A stretch of DNA of 64,000 nt from contig NW_026016743.1 in NCBI RefSeq assembly GCF_020379485.1, forward strand, positions 1 to 64,000, in the 5' to 3' direction. Within the stretch, counting starts at the first letter, position 1. Each line of letters opens with the position of its first letter. A program made the translations under genes and the position numbers. The notes under the pieces were generated by a model. That model had not been told where the DNA came from, made no database searches, and saw only the letters and a list, made by a program, of their open reading frames with translations. The stretch comes from Brassica napus (lineage: Eukaryota > Streptophyta > Magnoliopsida > Brassicales > Brassicaceae). Shown piece by piece: positions 11,471 to 22,742 of the stretch.

Positions 11471-11963
11471 TATTAGATTTGATGATTTAAAGAGTGATTA
11501 ACTCTAATCTGAGAATTAAAGAGATTGGAGATTAAGAACAAGAGAGAGACTTAAGAGAGAGAGACTCAAAACTCCATTAATTAATACTGATGAGGGTTTA
11601 CAAGTATATAAAGAGAGAGCAACAAGGAATTTCGAAATGTATAAGCATGTGTAGTCAAAGGACAGGCTGGAACTCCTTTTGAATCACTTGGCTGTGCTTT
11701 CTCACATGCTTGCACTAGTAGAAAAGCATCCTCTCCTTTCCAGCATCATACAGGCTGTCAAAGTGCTCCCTTATCCTTCCTTATCCTCTTTGGTCGAGTT
11801 TACTCTCTTCCCTTCACTAAGTTACCTTCTCATGCCATCAGATAACTTCCCAAGTTGTTACTGTGGTTAAACTAAAGTTACCACAGTAAAACTCCAAAGT
11901 TACTGTCTACTCCAACTCTCTTCCTCTCTCAATATATCAACTCTTTATTCTCTCATCTCAACA
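11471..11963 (-). repeat. C5 5' LTR (493 bp)
   Basis: Element-strand start TGTTGAG at 11963, end AAATCTAATA at 11471, directly against the PBS complement. Confidence 0.93.
11604..11612 (-). promoter_or_regulatory. C5 LTR TATA box
   Basis: Minus-strand CTTTATATACTTG. It lies about 30 bp downstream of the shared TTTGACTACACATGCTTA box (11642-11659). It would drive only the inverted 5' gag. Confidence 0.5.
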
Positions 11964-14900
11964 CAATCAGCATCACAATACCCAACAACTTCAGTACTCT
12001 TATTGCAAGCCATCCACACTCCCTGACCTGGCGCCTCTCTTAAGTATCTCAAGATCCTTTCCACCATGTTCCAATGATGTACCTTAGGAGCTTGCATGTG
12101 TTGGCTCACCTGGTTCACAGCAAAACACACATCCGGCCTTGTGATAGTAAGATAGATAAGCTTCCCAACCATTCTTCTATACCTCTTGACATCCTCAAAG
12201 GGAGTTGCATCAAACTCCCCCTCACGCATAACCTTGTAGCCTTCTTCTAGTGGTGTCTTGGCCACTCTTCCTCCAAGGTCTCCTGCCTCCTTTAGGATGT
12301 CCAAAGTATACTTCCTTTGGGACATGAACAATCCCTCCCTTGATCTACACATCTCAATGCCAAGGAAATATTTCAGTTCTCCTAGGTCTTTGATGTCAAA
12401 TGCGGTCTTGAGGAATGTCTTAGTTGAGCTGATCTCTTCCTTGTCACTACCAGTGATGATGATGTCATCCACATAGACCAGAATCACAACGATCCCTTGC
12501 TGGCTGGTGAGAGTAAACAGTGTGTGATCCGCTTGAGACTTCACAAAGCCTCTCCCATTTAGTGTGGTGCTTAGCTTGTGGTACCAAGCTCTTGGTGATT
12601 GTTTCAGGCCATAGATAGCCTTCCTGAGTCTGAGAACATTCCCTGGTTTCACCATCTCTTCCATTCCGGGAGGTGGCCTCATATATACTTCATCCTCTAG
12701 TTCACCTTGCAAGAATGCATTCTTCACATCCATTTGCCAAAGATCCCATTCTAGGTTCACTGCCAATGAGAGGAGGATCCGGATAGTATGGAGCTTGGCT
12801 ACTGGTGCAAAAGTGTCTAGGTAGTCTTCTCCATATACTTGTGTGTAACCTCTTGCCACTAGTCTGGTCTTTTTTCTTTCTGGCTTCCCATTTGCAAGGT
12901 ACTTGATGGTATGTATGAGCCTGCTAGTCACGGCTTTCTTTCCTTTTGGAAGCTCTGTCTCATACCAGGTGTTATTCCTTTCCATGGCCCCCATTTCATC
13001 ATCCACTGAGCTCCTCCATTCATCATCCTCCATAGCTTCTGCATACGTTTTTGGTATCCATTCCTGATCCAATGAACTCACAAAGGCTTGATGTTCTTCT
13101 GGATATTGAGCAAGGGTGCATACTCCACTTACTGGATGTGCCACGGCTTGAGCATTGTAGTAGATTCTTGTCTTAACCCAATCTGAAGTCGGTCTCCTGA
13201 TCCTTGTACTTCTTCTTAGGGCTGGTGTCTGCTCAGGTTCACTACCTTGAACTTCAGTTTCTGGTTGTTCCATCTCATCTTGATCATGAGACAATACTGA
13301 GTTTTCTTCAGGTTGAGCTTGCGCAGATTGTTCAGGTTGATCTTGCGCAGATTTTTCTCCATTGCCCCCCTCATGATCATGATGAGAGACTTCATTATCT
13401 CGTACCTCAGCTCCATCATGCTGAGGGGTAGTATCCCGGCTCTTTTCTGGTTCCCTTGGTAAGCTGATGCCAAGTCTTTCCATAAGAACTTTCAGGTTGT
13501 TAGCTCTGTCCGAGGCAGAATGAGATAGATCTTTGAGTTCTCCCCAACTCTTCTCATCATAGTAGGCCTTGGATTCCATGAACTTAACATCTCTGGATAC
13601 TAGGACTCTCCTTGTTTCTGGTACGTAGCATTTGTACCCTTTCTGATGTGTGGAGTACCCAATAAACATAGCCTTTGTGCTCTTTGCTTCTAGCTTGTTC
13701 CTTAATTCTCCTGGAATCAAAACAAAACACACACACCCAAACACACGCAAATGGTCAATGGATGATCTAGATTTGTTTAGTACCTCATAGGGAGTGGCAT
13801 CAAGGAGGACTCTTGTAGGTGTGCGGTTGATTAGATAGGTGGCCGTGACCACTGCATCTCCCCAAAAACGTTTAGGTACATTGGCATGGAACATCATACT
13901 CCTCGCCACTTCCATCAAGTGTCTATTCTTTCTCTCAGCAACTCCATTTTGTTGAGGTGTATAAGGGCAGCTAGTTTGTTGAATGATTCCATGTGAGGCT
14001 AGGTGTTGTTTGAAGGCTGTGCTAGTATACTCACCACCATTATCTGATCTAAGAATTTTGATCTTAACATTGAAATGGTTAGTTATATAGCTCTGAAAGT
14101 TTTTAAAAGCTTCTAGCACTCTATCCTTAGATTGCAACAAGGTGATCCATGTGTATTTAGATTTTTCATCAATGAATGTCACAAAATATTTATGTTGCTC
14201 TCTAGATGCACATGGGGCAGTCCATACGTCAGAATGTATGAGATCAAAGCAATTATCATATTGAGTCTTTGATTTAGGAAACACAGTTCTACAATGTTTT
14301 CCTAAGATACAAGCCTCACAATCACTTTTAAAAGAAATGCTAGGTAACAGGATGTTCAAGGCATGAGAATGAGGATGTCCTAGTCTAGCATGCCATATTA
14401 CATCTTTAGGGAATTCAGAAACAGAATGAAAAGCAGGAAATAAATCAGTTGTGGATCTTGTGTCCTCAAGCAAGTACAAGTCTCCCTTGGTAACACCTTT
14501 GCCAAGCAACTTACTAGAATCAATATCCTGAAAGTACACACTGTTAGGCGTGAATGTAACTTGACAATTGAGATCATTAGTTACTTTCTTAACAGATAAT
14601 AGATTTGAAGCAAAGGTGGGCATATAGAAAGCCTTAGTTTCTTTATCAAACAGTTTAAGGTTACCTACACCTTTTATTGGGATTTTATCTCCATTTGCTA
14701 TCATCACATTTCCTAAGGCCGGTTCTATGTTTTTAATCAGTTCTAAGTCACTTATCATGTGATGAGAAGCACCAGAATCTATAACTAAGGGCTTAGCCGA
14801 TTTAAAAACTCTTATAGTGTCATTAGCAGTATGTGAAGCATTAAGAGAAACACCAAGGTTTTTAGATATACCAGATTCTTTTAGAGCCTTGATGAGAGCA

Positions 14901-15901
14901 GTTAAGTCAGACTTCTTGATGGTCTCATCCAGGTTGGCCCTTGGCGTGGCATAGCCTGATGTGGAGGCAGTTGCACTTCCCACACCTAGGTTGCTTATGC
15001 CCATGGTGATTGGTGTTGTTGGCTCCGCACCATCAGCTGAGAAGTTGGCCCTTGCATCTTGGTATTGGGAGCGAGTCTCCCTAAACTTGCTGGGCTTAAG
15101 GTGGGGGTGGAGTATCCAGCATTTGTCCTTCAAGTGACCCTTCTTCTTGCAGTGGTCACAGGTCAGGCCTTTCCTCTCATCTTGTTTGTAAGCCGCCTTG
15201 TTTGCCACTGCTTGTTCTGCTTGATGCGCCATGCTTAAGTCTCCCTTGCCACCAAACAAGCCCACTGAGCCTTCTTCCTTCTGGATTTGAGCACATACTT
15301 CATCCAGGTCAGGTAGCTTGTCAGCTCTTAGGATGTGCTTGATCAAGCTCCCATAAGATGGGTTAAGAGTGAGCAGCAGTCCAAACACTCTGTCCTCCTC
15401 ACGCCTGGTTAGAAGCGTGGCATGGTCAGTGGTGTGTGGTCTTAGCAGTTCCATCTCTGCCCAAAGAGACCTAAACTTGCCAAAGTGTGGTTGAAACTCC
15501 ACATCTCCTTGGTTGAGCGCATTGATGGCTCTCTTCACTTCAAAGACTCTTGTGAGGTTGGAGACATTTCCATACACTTTGTAAAGTGTATCCCACAGCT
15601 GTTTGGTAGTCTCACAGTAAGAGTAAGACTCCATGATGGCGGGTTCAAGAGAGCTGAGGAGCACTGTGAGAACCATGAGGTCTTCCTGAGCCCACTTGTC
15701 TTCATCAGCTACCACCATTTCCTGTCCATCTTCTCCTTGGTTGGTTTGTTTTGGAGCCGCTTCTGCTGAGACATGACTCCACAAACCCTTTCCTCCAAGG
15801 GCAATTTTCACCATCCTGGCCCATAAGAGGTAGTTAATCCCCTTCAGAGTCACAGGTATGCTGATGCGGTTGTTGTTGTTGTTGTTGTTGTTGTTCTCCA
15901 T
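11964..15901 (-). CDS. C4 gag-pol, N-terminal 1300 codons, cut by C5
   Basis: Copia polyprotein starting at the ATG at 15899-15901, which is followed by a run of nine Asn codons (GTT repeat on plus) and the Gag domain. Then come the zinc knuckle CDHCKKKGHLKDKC (near 15140) and protease DSGASHHM (near 14770). The HARLGHP zinc-binding motif (near 14390) precedes the integrase catalytic motifs HSDVWTAP, RSDNGGEY and QNGVAERK. RT (QMDVKNAFLQGE, YVDD near 12470) is last, and the frame reaches EVVGYCDAD at the C5 junction. The frame then runs a few codons into the C5 LTR before a stop. The missing RNase H end is at 5761-6216. It encodes the capsid, protease, integrase and RT of the element. Confidence 0.9.
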
Positions 15902-15992
15902 CTTGAGGATTCAAAGACCGGCAAGAAAAGAAACAGAGATTTGTTTTGCGGAAGTAGATAAGGGTTTCAAGAGCTTTGTTGCTCTGATACCA

Positions 15993-16532
15993 TGATAAAA
16001 TGAATGAGTTATAAGAGTGGCTTGTGTGATTTATCAAGAACAAAGAGAAGAGATAGCTAGGGTTTTACTAAGAATCCGAGAGAGAGAGAGAGAGAGAGAG
16101 AGATTTCGAAAACATAAGAGAGAAGTGAGGAAGTGTTTATTTTTCCTTGATCCATTTGGTTCTGATTACATACTTTAAATAGATGCAACAATGAATAAAC
16201 TAATGGCAAGTTGACATAGAAGAAAAGAATAAACAAAGAGGCCTGATCAAGGGCAGGTTGCGCACAGCCAAGGTGGAAAGCGACAGCACCAAACGGCTCT
16301 CTCTCCTTTGAACCACCTTGTCTTCTTCTTCAACGGATCCCTTCTCTTGGCCGACATCTTTTAAATATCTTAAGGCAAGTATAACATCCTTCTTGATCAC
16401 AGATGAGTCTCCTCTTGCCTTGCACGCCAAGTTAGATCACACTTGTACGGACAAGCTTACTTTGATCACTCCGGATGTATGTCTTGACTTGATTTCTTCT
16501 TCCTCTATGTCATTCATGCTTTCATGTCAACA
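15993..16532 (-). repeat. C4 5' LTR (540 bp)
   Basis: TG..CA ends, (AG)n run at about 16078-16102, TATA-like CTATTTAAAG (minus) at 16174-16183. PBS abuts at 15981-15992. Confidence 0.93.
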
Positions 16533-16537
16533 TCCCC

Positions 16538-19121
16538 CCTTGATGTCCTTGATTCATGTTGATTCCAAGGCCTTCTAGGATAATCCTCAAGGTTTCAGCT
16601 CTATCAGAGGTAAGATCCTTCAAGTCTTCTTGAATCTGTTCCTCATAATATCCTTTCTCTTCAACAAACTTCACTTCTCTATATACTAACACTCTCCTTG
16701 TGTTAGGATCATAGCACTTGTATCCTTTCTGACTTGATGAGTATCCAATGAACATTGCCTTTGAACTCTTAGCTTCTAGCTTGTTTCTTATCTCTCCAGG
16801 CACCATCACAAAACACAAACACCCAAAGACCTTCATATGCTCGAGAGAAGGCTTATACTGATTCAGTACCTCAAATGGTGATTGTCCTTGAAGGATCAGA
16901 GTTGGTGTCCTGTTGATGAGATAACACGCCGTAGCAACAGCATCACTCCAAAACTTCTTAGGCACATTGGATTGAAACATCATGGACCTGGCTACTTCCA
17001 TCAAATGCCTGTTCTTCCTCTCAGCCACACCATTCTGTTGTGGTGTATAGGGACAGCTTGTTTGATGAAGAATTCCATGCTGAGCTAGGTGTAGCTTGAA
17101 TGCTTGTCCCGTGTACTCTCCTCCATTATCTGACCTGAAAATCTTTATCTTGGCATTGTAATGGTTAGTCACATAGGATTGAAAATTTTAAATGCATCAA
17201 GTACCCTATCTTTGGTTGGGATTAAAGTTAACCAGGTGTATTTGGATTTTTCATCAATGAAAGTTACATAATATTTATGGTTTTCTCTAGACAGGCAAGG
17301 TGCGGTCCAAACATCAGAATGAATAAGATCAAAACACTTTTCATAAACAGTAGTAGACTTGGTAAAGACAGTTCTACAATGCTTGCCTAAAATGCAAGCT
17401 TCACAATCATTATTCTCAAAGGAAACACCTGGCAACATCAGTTTTAAAGCCTTATTATGAGGGTGTCCTAATCTAGCATGCCACAATGCATTTTTACTTA
17501 AACCAGAACTAGAAACAGAAGTAAACGAGCAGCTCTATCTAGAAACAGGAGTGAGATCTTCAAGTAAATATAGCTCTCCTTTAGTCACTCCCTTTCCAAT
17601 CATCTTGCTGCTTTTAATATCCTGAAACTTCACATCATTAGGACTGAATATAACATTGCATTGCAAATCAGTAGCACATTTCTTAACAGATAACAAGTTT
17701 GATGTAAATTCAGGCATATAAAAAGCTTTAGTTTCCTTATCAAATAGTTTAAGACTTCCTATTCCTCTAATAGGAATCTTATCTCCATTAGCAATCAGTA
17801 CATTTCCATTCATTGGCACAATGTTTTTAATTAAGCTAGTGTCACTTATCATATGATGAGATGCACCTGAATCAATCACTAATGGCTTAATGTCATGAGA
17901 ACTAGCAATATGTGCAAGTATACTAGATGGTTTGAATGCATGATCATTTCTAGCAAAGTTTGCAATTCTAGATTGATTTACCATTTCTATCAAGCTCTCA
18001 TGCATCCTATCAGTTCTAGTTAGATTCTCATAGTTCTCTACCACCCTAGCACCAAAAGAATACCCAAAGATGTTACCATTCTCCTTGAACATCTTAATGA
18101 GAGCATCAAGGTCGGATCTCCATAGATACTCTTGATCATTGTTCCCACGGTTGCTTGATGCTCCAGTGTAGGCTACAAGAGACTTTCCATCACCTGCCTC
18201 ACGCCCATCTATCTCCTTTCCTTTGCTTGTACCAGCTCCACTTGTACCATCCGAGACATTAGCCCTTGCCTCACGATCCTTCATGAACTTAGCCGGCTTG
18301 AGGTGAGGATGGAGTATCCAGCATTGGCTCTTCTTGTGGCCATGCTTCTTGCAGTGATCACAACTCCCATTGAACCTCCTCTCCTCAAACTTCCCATGCG
18401 CAGCCGCAGCCTTGTTTGCTTGTGGAGCTTCACTACCTTCCTCTTGAGTTGCCTGGCTTGCAAGGGAAAGGTCTCCTTTCTTTGCAAACAACCCAATGGA
18501 GCCTTGCTCCTTCTGAATCCGCGCACACACATCCTCAAGATCAGGTAGAGTGTCTTCTCTAAGCAGGTGCTGGATGAGACCGTTGTAAGCTGGGTTCAGC
18601 GTGAGGAGTAGCCCAAAGACCTTGTCTTGCTCTCTCCTCTTGTTGAGCTCATCAGCATCCGTTGTGCTTGGCCTAAGCATCTCCATCTCGGACCAGAGAC
18701 TCCTGAATCTCCCTAGATGCTTGGTGAACTCCATGTCTTCTTGTACAAGGTTGTTGATGGCTTGCTTCACTTCAAACACTCGGCTTAGGTTTGATGTGTT
18801 GCCATACACCTTCTTCAAAGTATCCCACAGCTCCTTAGCAGACTCACAGTAGCTGTATGCATCCAGAATAGCCGGCTCAAGTGACGCATGAAGCACAGAC
18901 ATCACCAGCATGTCCTCTTGATGCCACTTCTCTTCCGCCTTGCTTGCAGCCTCACCATCATCCTCTCCTTGAGTGATGAGTTTTGGAGCTTCTCCGGGGG
19001 TGATATGCTTCCACAACCCCTTGCTTCCCACCGTGGTTCTCACCATCCGAGACCACACCAAGTAGTTGGTTCCCTTGAAACACACAGCTACCTTCATGTT
19101 CATGTTCATCCCACTCTCCAT
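16538..19121 (-). pseudogene. C3 gag-pol, 5' portion (Gag, PR, IN), with nonsense and frameshift
   Basis: The start codon at 19119-19121 (MESGMNMNMKVAV) matches C6. Gag, the zinc knuckle (CDHCKKHGHKKSQC, near 18350) and protease DSGASHHM (near 17870) are in one open frame to 17535. There a TAT codon of C6 has become TAG (TPVSR then stop). The integrase starts again at WHARLGHP (17486), and a one-base deletion in an A run near 17186 shifts the frame before VTNHYNAKIK. The C4 insertion follows at 16532. Together with the lesions downstream the element has at least five inactivating changes. Confidence 0.88.
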
Positions 19122-19369
19122 GTTGAATGATGAACTCTCTAAGCGTCAGAAACTTTATCTTGAGTTGAGTGACTTGTAGAAACCTTCACAGCCTCGATCT
19201 TCAACCCACACAGCTTCAGATGATACACCACAACCAGTCTTGAACTCGAAAAGTACCCAGAAACTCTCAAACACACAAGAACACACAAGAGTTTCTTCAA
19301 AGCTTCAACCTTGAGGCTTCAAAGAATCTCACACGACCTCAGGTTCTCACGAACCTGGCTCTGATACCA

Positions 19370-19963
19370 TATCACTTTTAGTGATGTTTAGAGTGATCTG
19401 AGTATTTAGGAAAGATTAGAAGAGATTTAGAGAAGATTAAAGTATAAAATGAGATTAAGAGTCTAAAGAAAGAACGAGAGAGAGACTAAGAGAGACTCAT
19501 AACTTGCTTGATTTATTATTATGGAGAGATTACATATTTATATGGATCAGCATACAAGGGTTTTGTAATAGTGAAAGCAAATCCTAAAGACTAAGCATGT
19601 GGAGTCAAACCAAGGAGAGGCGCGCTTCATTTGAATGAACGGAGGTGAGGCTTTACACGTTTGATGCCAAAGGCATCTTTGCCTAGATGCTCCTTTTGCC
19701 TTTACAGCTAGCAACAGCTTAAGCCGCGTCCCAACCTTATCCTTCAACGGTCATATCCTAAAGCCTCTTCCTCTTGTAGAGTCATCGGCCACTTTAGGAT
19801 AGATGTGAGCTTTGCCTTTCTTCCCAAGGTACCTGAGTTGTACGGCCTTTGCCCTATCCGTACACTTCTCCTTAACTTCACACAACTACTCCTTTTCTTC
19901 CTTTGATATCTCTTCTCATGTAAACCCTTGATCCTTTCACTTAATCATCTCCATAACTTAACA
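19370..19963 (-). repeat. C3 5' LTR (594 bp)
   Basis: Same length as the C6 5' LTR and nearly identical. At least two bases shared by both C3 LTRs differ from C6 (for example GCGCGCCTCTCC against GCGCGCCACTCC). Confidence 0.93.
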
Positions 19964-19968
19964 TTGGG

Positions 19969-20071
19969 ATCAATCCTTGGAATCATCAGGTTTGATTCCC
20001 AATCTCACAAGCAATGCAACAGATAGACACAAGGCATTATCAAGTTCTATTCTTTGCAAGCTAGCTCTCTA
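19969..20071 (-). mobile_element. C2 internal fragment between C3 and C6
   Basis: 103 bp of the old element C2 left between two insertions. On the minus strand it holds an imperfect palindrome (TTGGGAATCA..TGATTCCAA, 19964-19990) and a segment GAACTTGATAATGCCTTGTGT that resembles 1340-1380 and 50830-50860 of the same element. No coding sense seen. Confidence 0.65.
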
Positions 20072-20076
20072 AGAAC

Positions 20077-20670
20077 TGTTAAGTTATGGAGATGATTAAG
20101 TGAAAGGATCAAGGGTTTACATGAGAAGAGATATCAAAGGAAGAAAAGGAGTAGTTGTGTGAAGTTAAGGAGAAGTGTACGGATAGGGCAAAGGCCGTAC
20201 AACTCAGGTACCTTGGGAAGAAAGGCAAAGCTCACATCTATCCTAAAGTGGCCGATGACTCTACAAGAGGAAGAGGCTTTAGGATATGACCGTTGAAGGA
20301 TAAGGTTGGGACGCGGCTTAAGCTGTTGCTAGCTGTAAAGGCAAAAGGAGCATCTAGGCAAAGATGCCTTTGGCATCAAGCGTGTAAAGCCTCACCTCCG
20401 TTCATTCAAATGAAGCGCGCCACTCCTTGGTTTGACTCCACATGCTTAGTCTTTAGGATTTGCTTTCACTATTACAAAACCCTTGTATGCTGATCCATAT
20501 AAATATGTAATCTCTCCATAATAATAAATCAAGCAAGTTATGAGTCTCTCTTAGTCTCTCTCTCGTTCTTTCTTTAGACTCTTAATCTCATTTTATACTT
20601 TAATCTTCTCTAAATCTCTTCTAATCTTTCCTAAATACTCAGATCACTCTAAACATCACTAAAAGTGATA
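20077..20670 (+). repeat. C6 5' LTR (594 bp)
   Basis: TGTTAAGTTATGG..AAAAGTGATA, directly followed by TGGTATCAGAGCC. GTAC-containing motifs at 20175-20203. Confidence 0.95.
20431..20505 (+). promoter_or_regulatory. C6 5' LTR core promoter
   Basis: Shared box TTTGACTCCACATGCTTA (20431-20448) followed by TATAAATA (20498-20505). Transcription would start shortly downstream, before the pyrimidine-rich GTCTCTCTTAGTCTC segment. Inferred from sequence only. Confidence 0.55.
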
Positions 20671-20918
20671 TGGTATCAGAGCCAGGTTCGTGAGAACCTG
20701 AGGTCGTGTGAGATTCTTTGAAGCCTCAAGGTTGAAGCTTTGAAGAAACTCTTGTGTGTTCTTGTGTGTTTGAGAGTTTCTGGGTACTTTTCAAGTTCAA
20801 GACTGGTTGTGGTGTATCATCTGAAGCTGTGTGGGTTGAAGATCGAGGCTGTGAAGGTTTCTACAAGTCACTCAACTCAAGATAAAGTTTCTGAAGCTTA
20901 GAGAGTTCATCATTCAAC

Positions 20919-22742
20919 ATGGAGAGTGGGATGAACATGAACATGAAGGTAGCTGTGTGTTTCAAGGGAACCAACTACTTGGTGTGGTCTCGGATGGTGA
21001 GAACCACGGTGGGAAGCAAGGGGTTGTGGAAGCATATCACCCCCGGAGAAGCTCCAAAACTCATCACTCAAGGAGAGGATGATGGTGAGGCTGCAAGCAA
21101 GGCGGAAGAGAAGTGGCATCAAGAGGACATGCTGGTGATGTCTGTGCTTCATGCGTCACTTGAGCCGGCTATTCTGGATGCATACAGCTACTGTGAGTCT
21201 GCTAAGGAGCTGTGGGATACTTTGAAGAAGGTGTATGGCAACACATCAAACCTAAGCCGAGTGTTTGAAGTGAAGCAAGCCATCAACAACCTTGTACAAG
21301 AAGACATGGAGTTCACCAAGCATCTAGGGAGATTCAGGAGTCTCTGGTCCGAGATGGAGATGCTTAGGCCAAGCACAACGGATGCTGATGAGCTCAACAA
21401 GAGGAGAGAGCAAGACAAGGTCTTTGGGCTACTCCTCACGCTGAACCCAGCTTACAACGGTCTCATCCAGCACCTGCTTAGAGAAGACACTCTACCTGAT
21501 CTTGAGGATGTGTGTGCGCGGATTCAGAAGGAGCAAGGCTCCATTGGGTTGTTTGCAAAGAAAGGAGACCTTTCCCTTGCAAGCCAGGCAACTCAAGAGG
21601 AAGGTAGTGAAGCTCCACAAGCAAACAAGGCTGCGGCTGCGCATGGGAAGTTTGAGGAGAGGAGGTTCAATGGGAGTTGTGATCACTGCAAGAAGCATGG
21701 CCACAAGAAGAGCCAATGCTGGATACTCCATCCTCACCTCAAGCCGGCTAAGTTCATGAAGGATCGTGAGGCAAGGGCTAATGTCTCGGATGGTACAAGT
21801 GGAGCTGGTACAAGCAAAGGAAAGCAGATAGATGGGCGTGAGGCAGGTGATGGAAAGTCTCTTGTAGCCTACACTGGAGCATCAAGCAACCGTGGGAACA
21901 ATGATCAAGAGTATCTAAGGAGATCCGACCTTGATGCTCTCATTAAGATGTTCAAGGAGAATGGTAACATCTTTGGGTATTCTTTTGGTGCTAGGGTGGT
22001 AGAGAACTATGAGAATCTAACTAGAACTGATAGGATGCATGAGAGCTTGATAGAAATGGTAAATCAATCTAGAATTGCAAACTTTGGTAGAAATGATCAT
22101 GCATTCAAACCATCTAGTATACTTGCACATATTGCTAGTTCTCATGACATTAAGCCATTAGTGATTGATTCAGGTGCATCTCATCATATGATAAGTGACA
22201 CTAGCTTAATTAAAAACATTGTGCCAATGAATGGAAATGTACTGATTGCTAATGGAGATAAGATTCCTATTAGAGGAATAGGAAGTCTTAAACTATTTGA
22301 TAAGGAAACTAAAGCCTTTTATATGCCTGAATTTACATCAAACTTGTTATCTGTTAAGAAATGTGCTACTGATTTGCAATGCAATGTTATATTCAGTCCT
22401 AATGATGTGAAGTTTCAGGATATTAAAAGCAGCAAGATGATTGGAAAGGGAGTGACTAAAGGAGAGCTATATTTACTTGAAGATCTCACTCCTGTTTCTA
22501 GATATAGCTGCTCGTTTACTTCTGTTTCTAGTTCTGGTTTAAGTAAAAATGCATTGTGGCATGCTAGATTAGGACACCCTCATAATAAGGCTTTAAAACT
22601 GATGTTGCCAGGTGTTTCCTTTGAGAATAATGATTGTGAAGCTTGCATTTTAGGCAAGCATTGTAGAACTGTCTTTACCAAGTCTACTACTGTTTATGAA
22701 AAGTGTTTTGATCTTATTCATTCTGATGTTTGGACCGCACCT
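20919..22742 (+). CDS. C6 gag-pol, segment 1 (Gag, protease, start of integrase)
   Basis: Polyprotein from ATG 20919, 248 bases after the PBS. It carries the Gag domain with YLVWSRMV and YSYCESAKELWDTLKKVYG, the zinc knuckle CDHCKKHGHKKSQC (near 21680-21720), protease DSGASHHM (near 22170) and the pre-integrase motif WHARLGHP (near 22557). The segment ends at IHSDVWTAPC, where C7 inserted (target duplication cacct). The frame is uninterrupted here and continues at 28574. This is the better-preserved copy of the C3 family. Confidence 0.93.

Larger units (their letters stand above)
6217..11963. mobile_element. C5: rearranged copia element (C8 family) with internal inversion
   Basis: Inserted in the RNase H region of C4 with target duplication caatc (6212-6216 and 11964-11968). 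The left part (6217-10430) runs plus: gag end, pol, PPT (9925-9937) and 3' LTR (9938-10430). The right part (10431-11963) runs minus: 5' gag, PBS (11458-11470) and 5' LTR (11471-11963). The outer end of the 3' LTR is joined to gag rather than to host DNA. 99 bp of gag (6217-6315 and 10432-10530) are present in both halves in opposite orientation, with one mismatch seen. The two 493-bp LTRs look identical, so both halves probably come from one recent copy. Confidence 0.9.
5079..16532 (-). mobile_element. C4: copia element inserted in C3, carrying C5
   Basis: LTRs at 5079-5617 (3') and 15993-16532 (5'), target duplication tcccc at 5074-5078 and 16533-16537. The empty site is seen in C6 (near 29330), where the flanks are continuous. 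The LTRs have canonical TG..CA ends (TGTTGACATG..TTTTATCA). PBS complement GCTCTGATACCA is 15981-15992; PPT (plus CTCCCCTCAAGCTTG) is 5618-5632. The gag-pol is intact except for the C5 insertion. Confidence 0.95.
2349..19963 (-). mobile_element. C3: copia element, minus strand, carrying C4 and C5
   Basis: An LTR retrotransposon with LTRs at 2349-2941 (3') and 19370-19963 (5') and target duplication ttggg at 2344-2348 and 19964-19968. The PBS (minus, TGGTATCAGAGCC) is 19357-19369, directly against the LTR; the polypurine tract (minus AAGCTTGAGGGGGAG) is 2942-2956. The gag-pol is interrupted by C4 at 5079-16532. It is the same family as C6, in the opposite orientation. The LTRs are nearly identical (I saw one single-base indel), but the coding region has several disabling changes. 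Confidence 0.95.
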
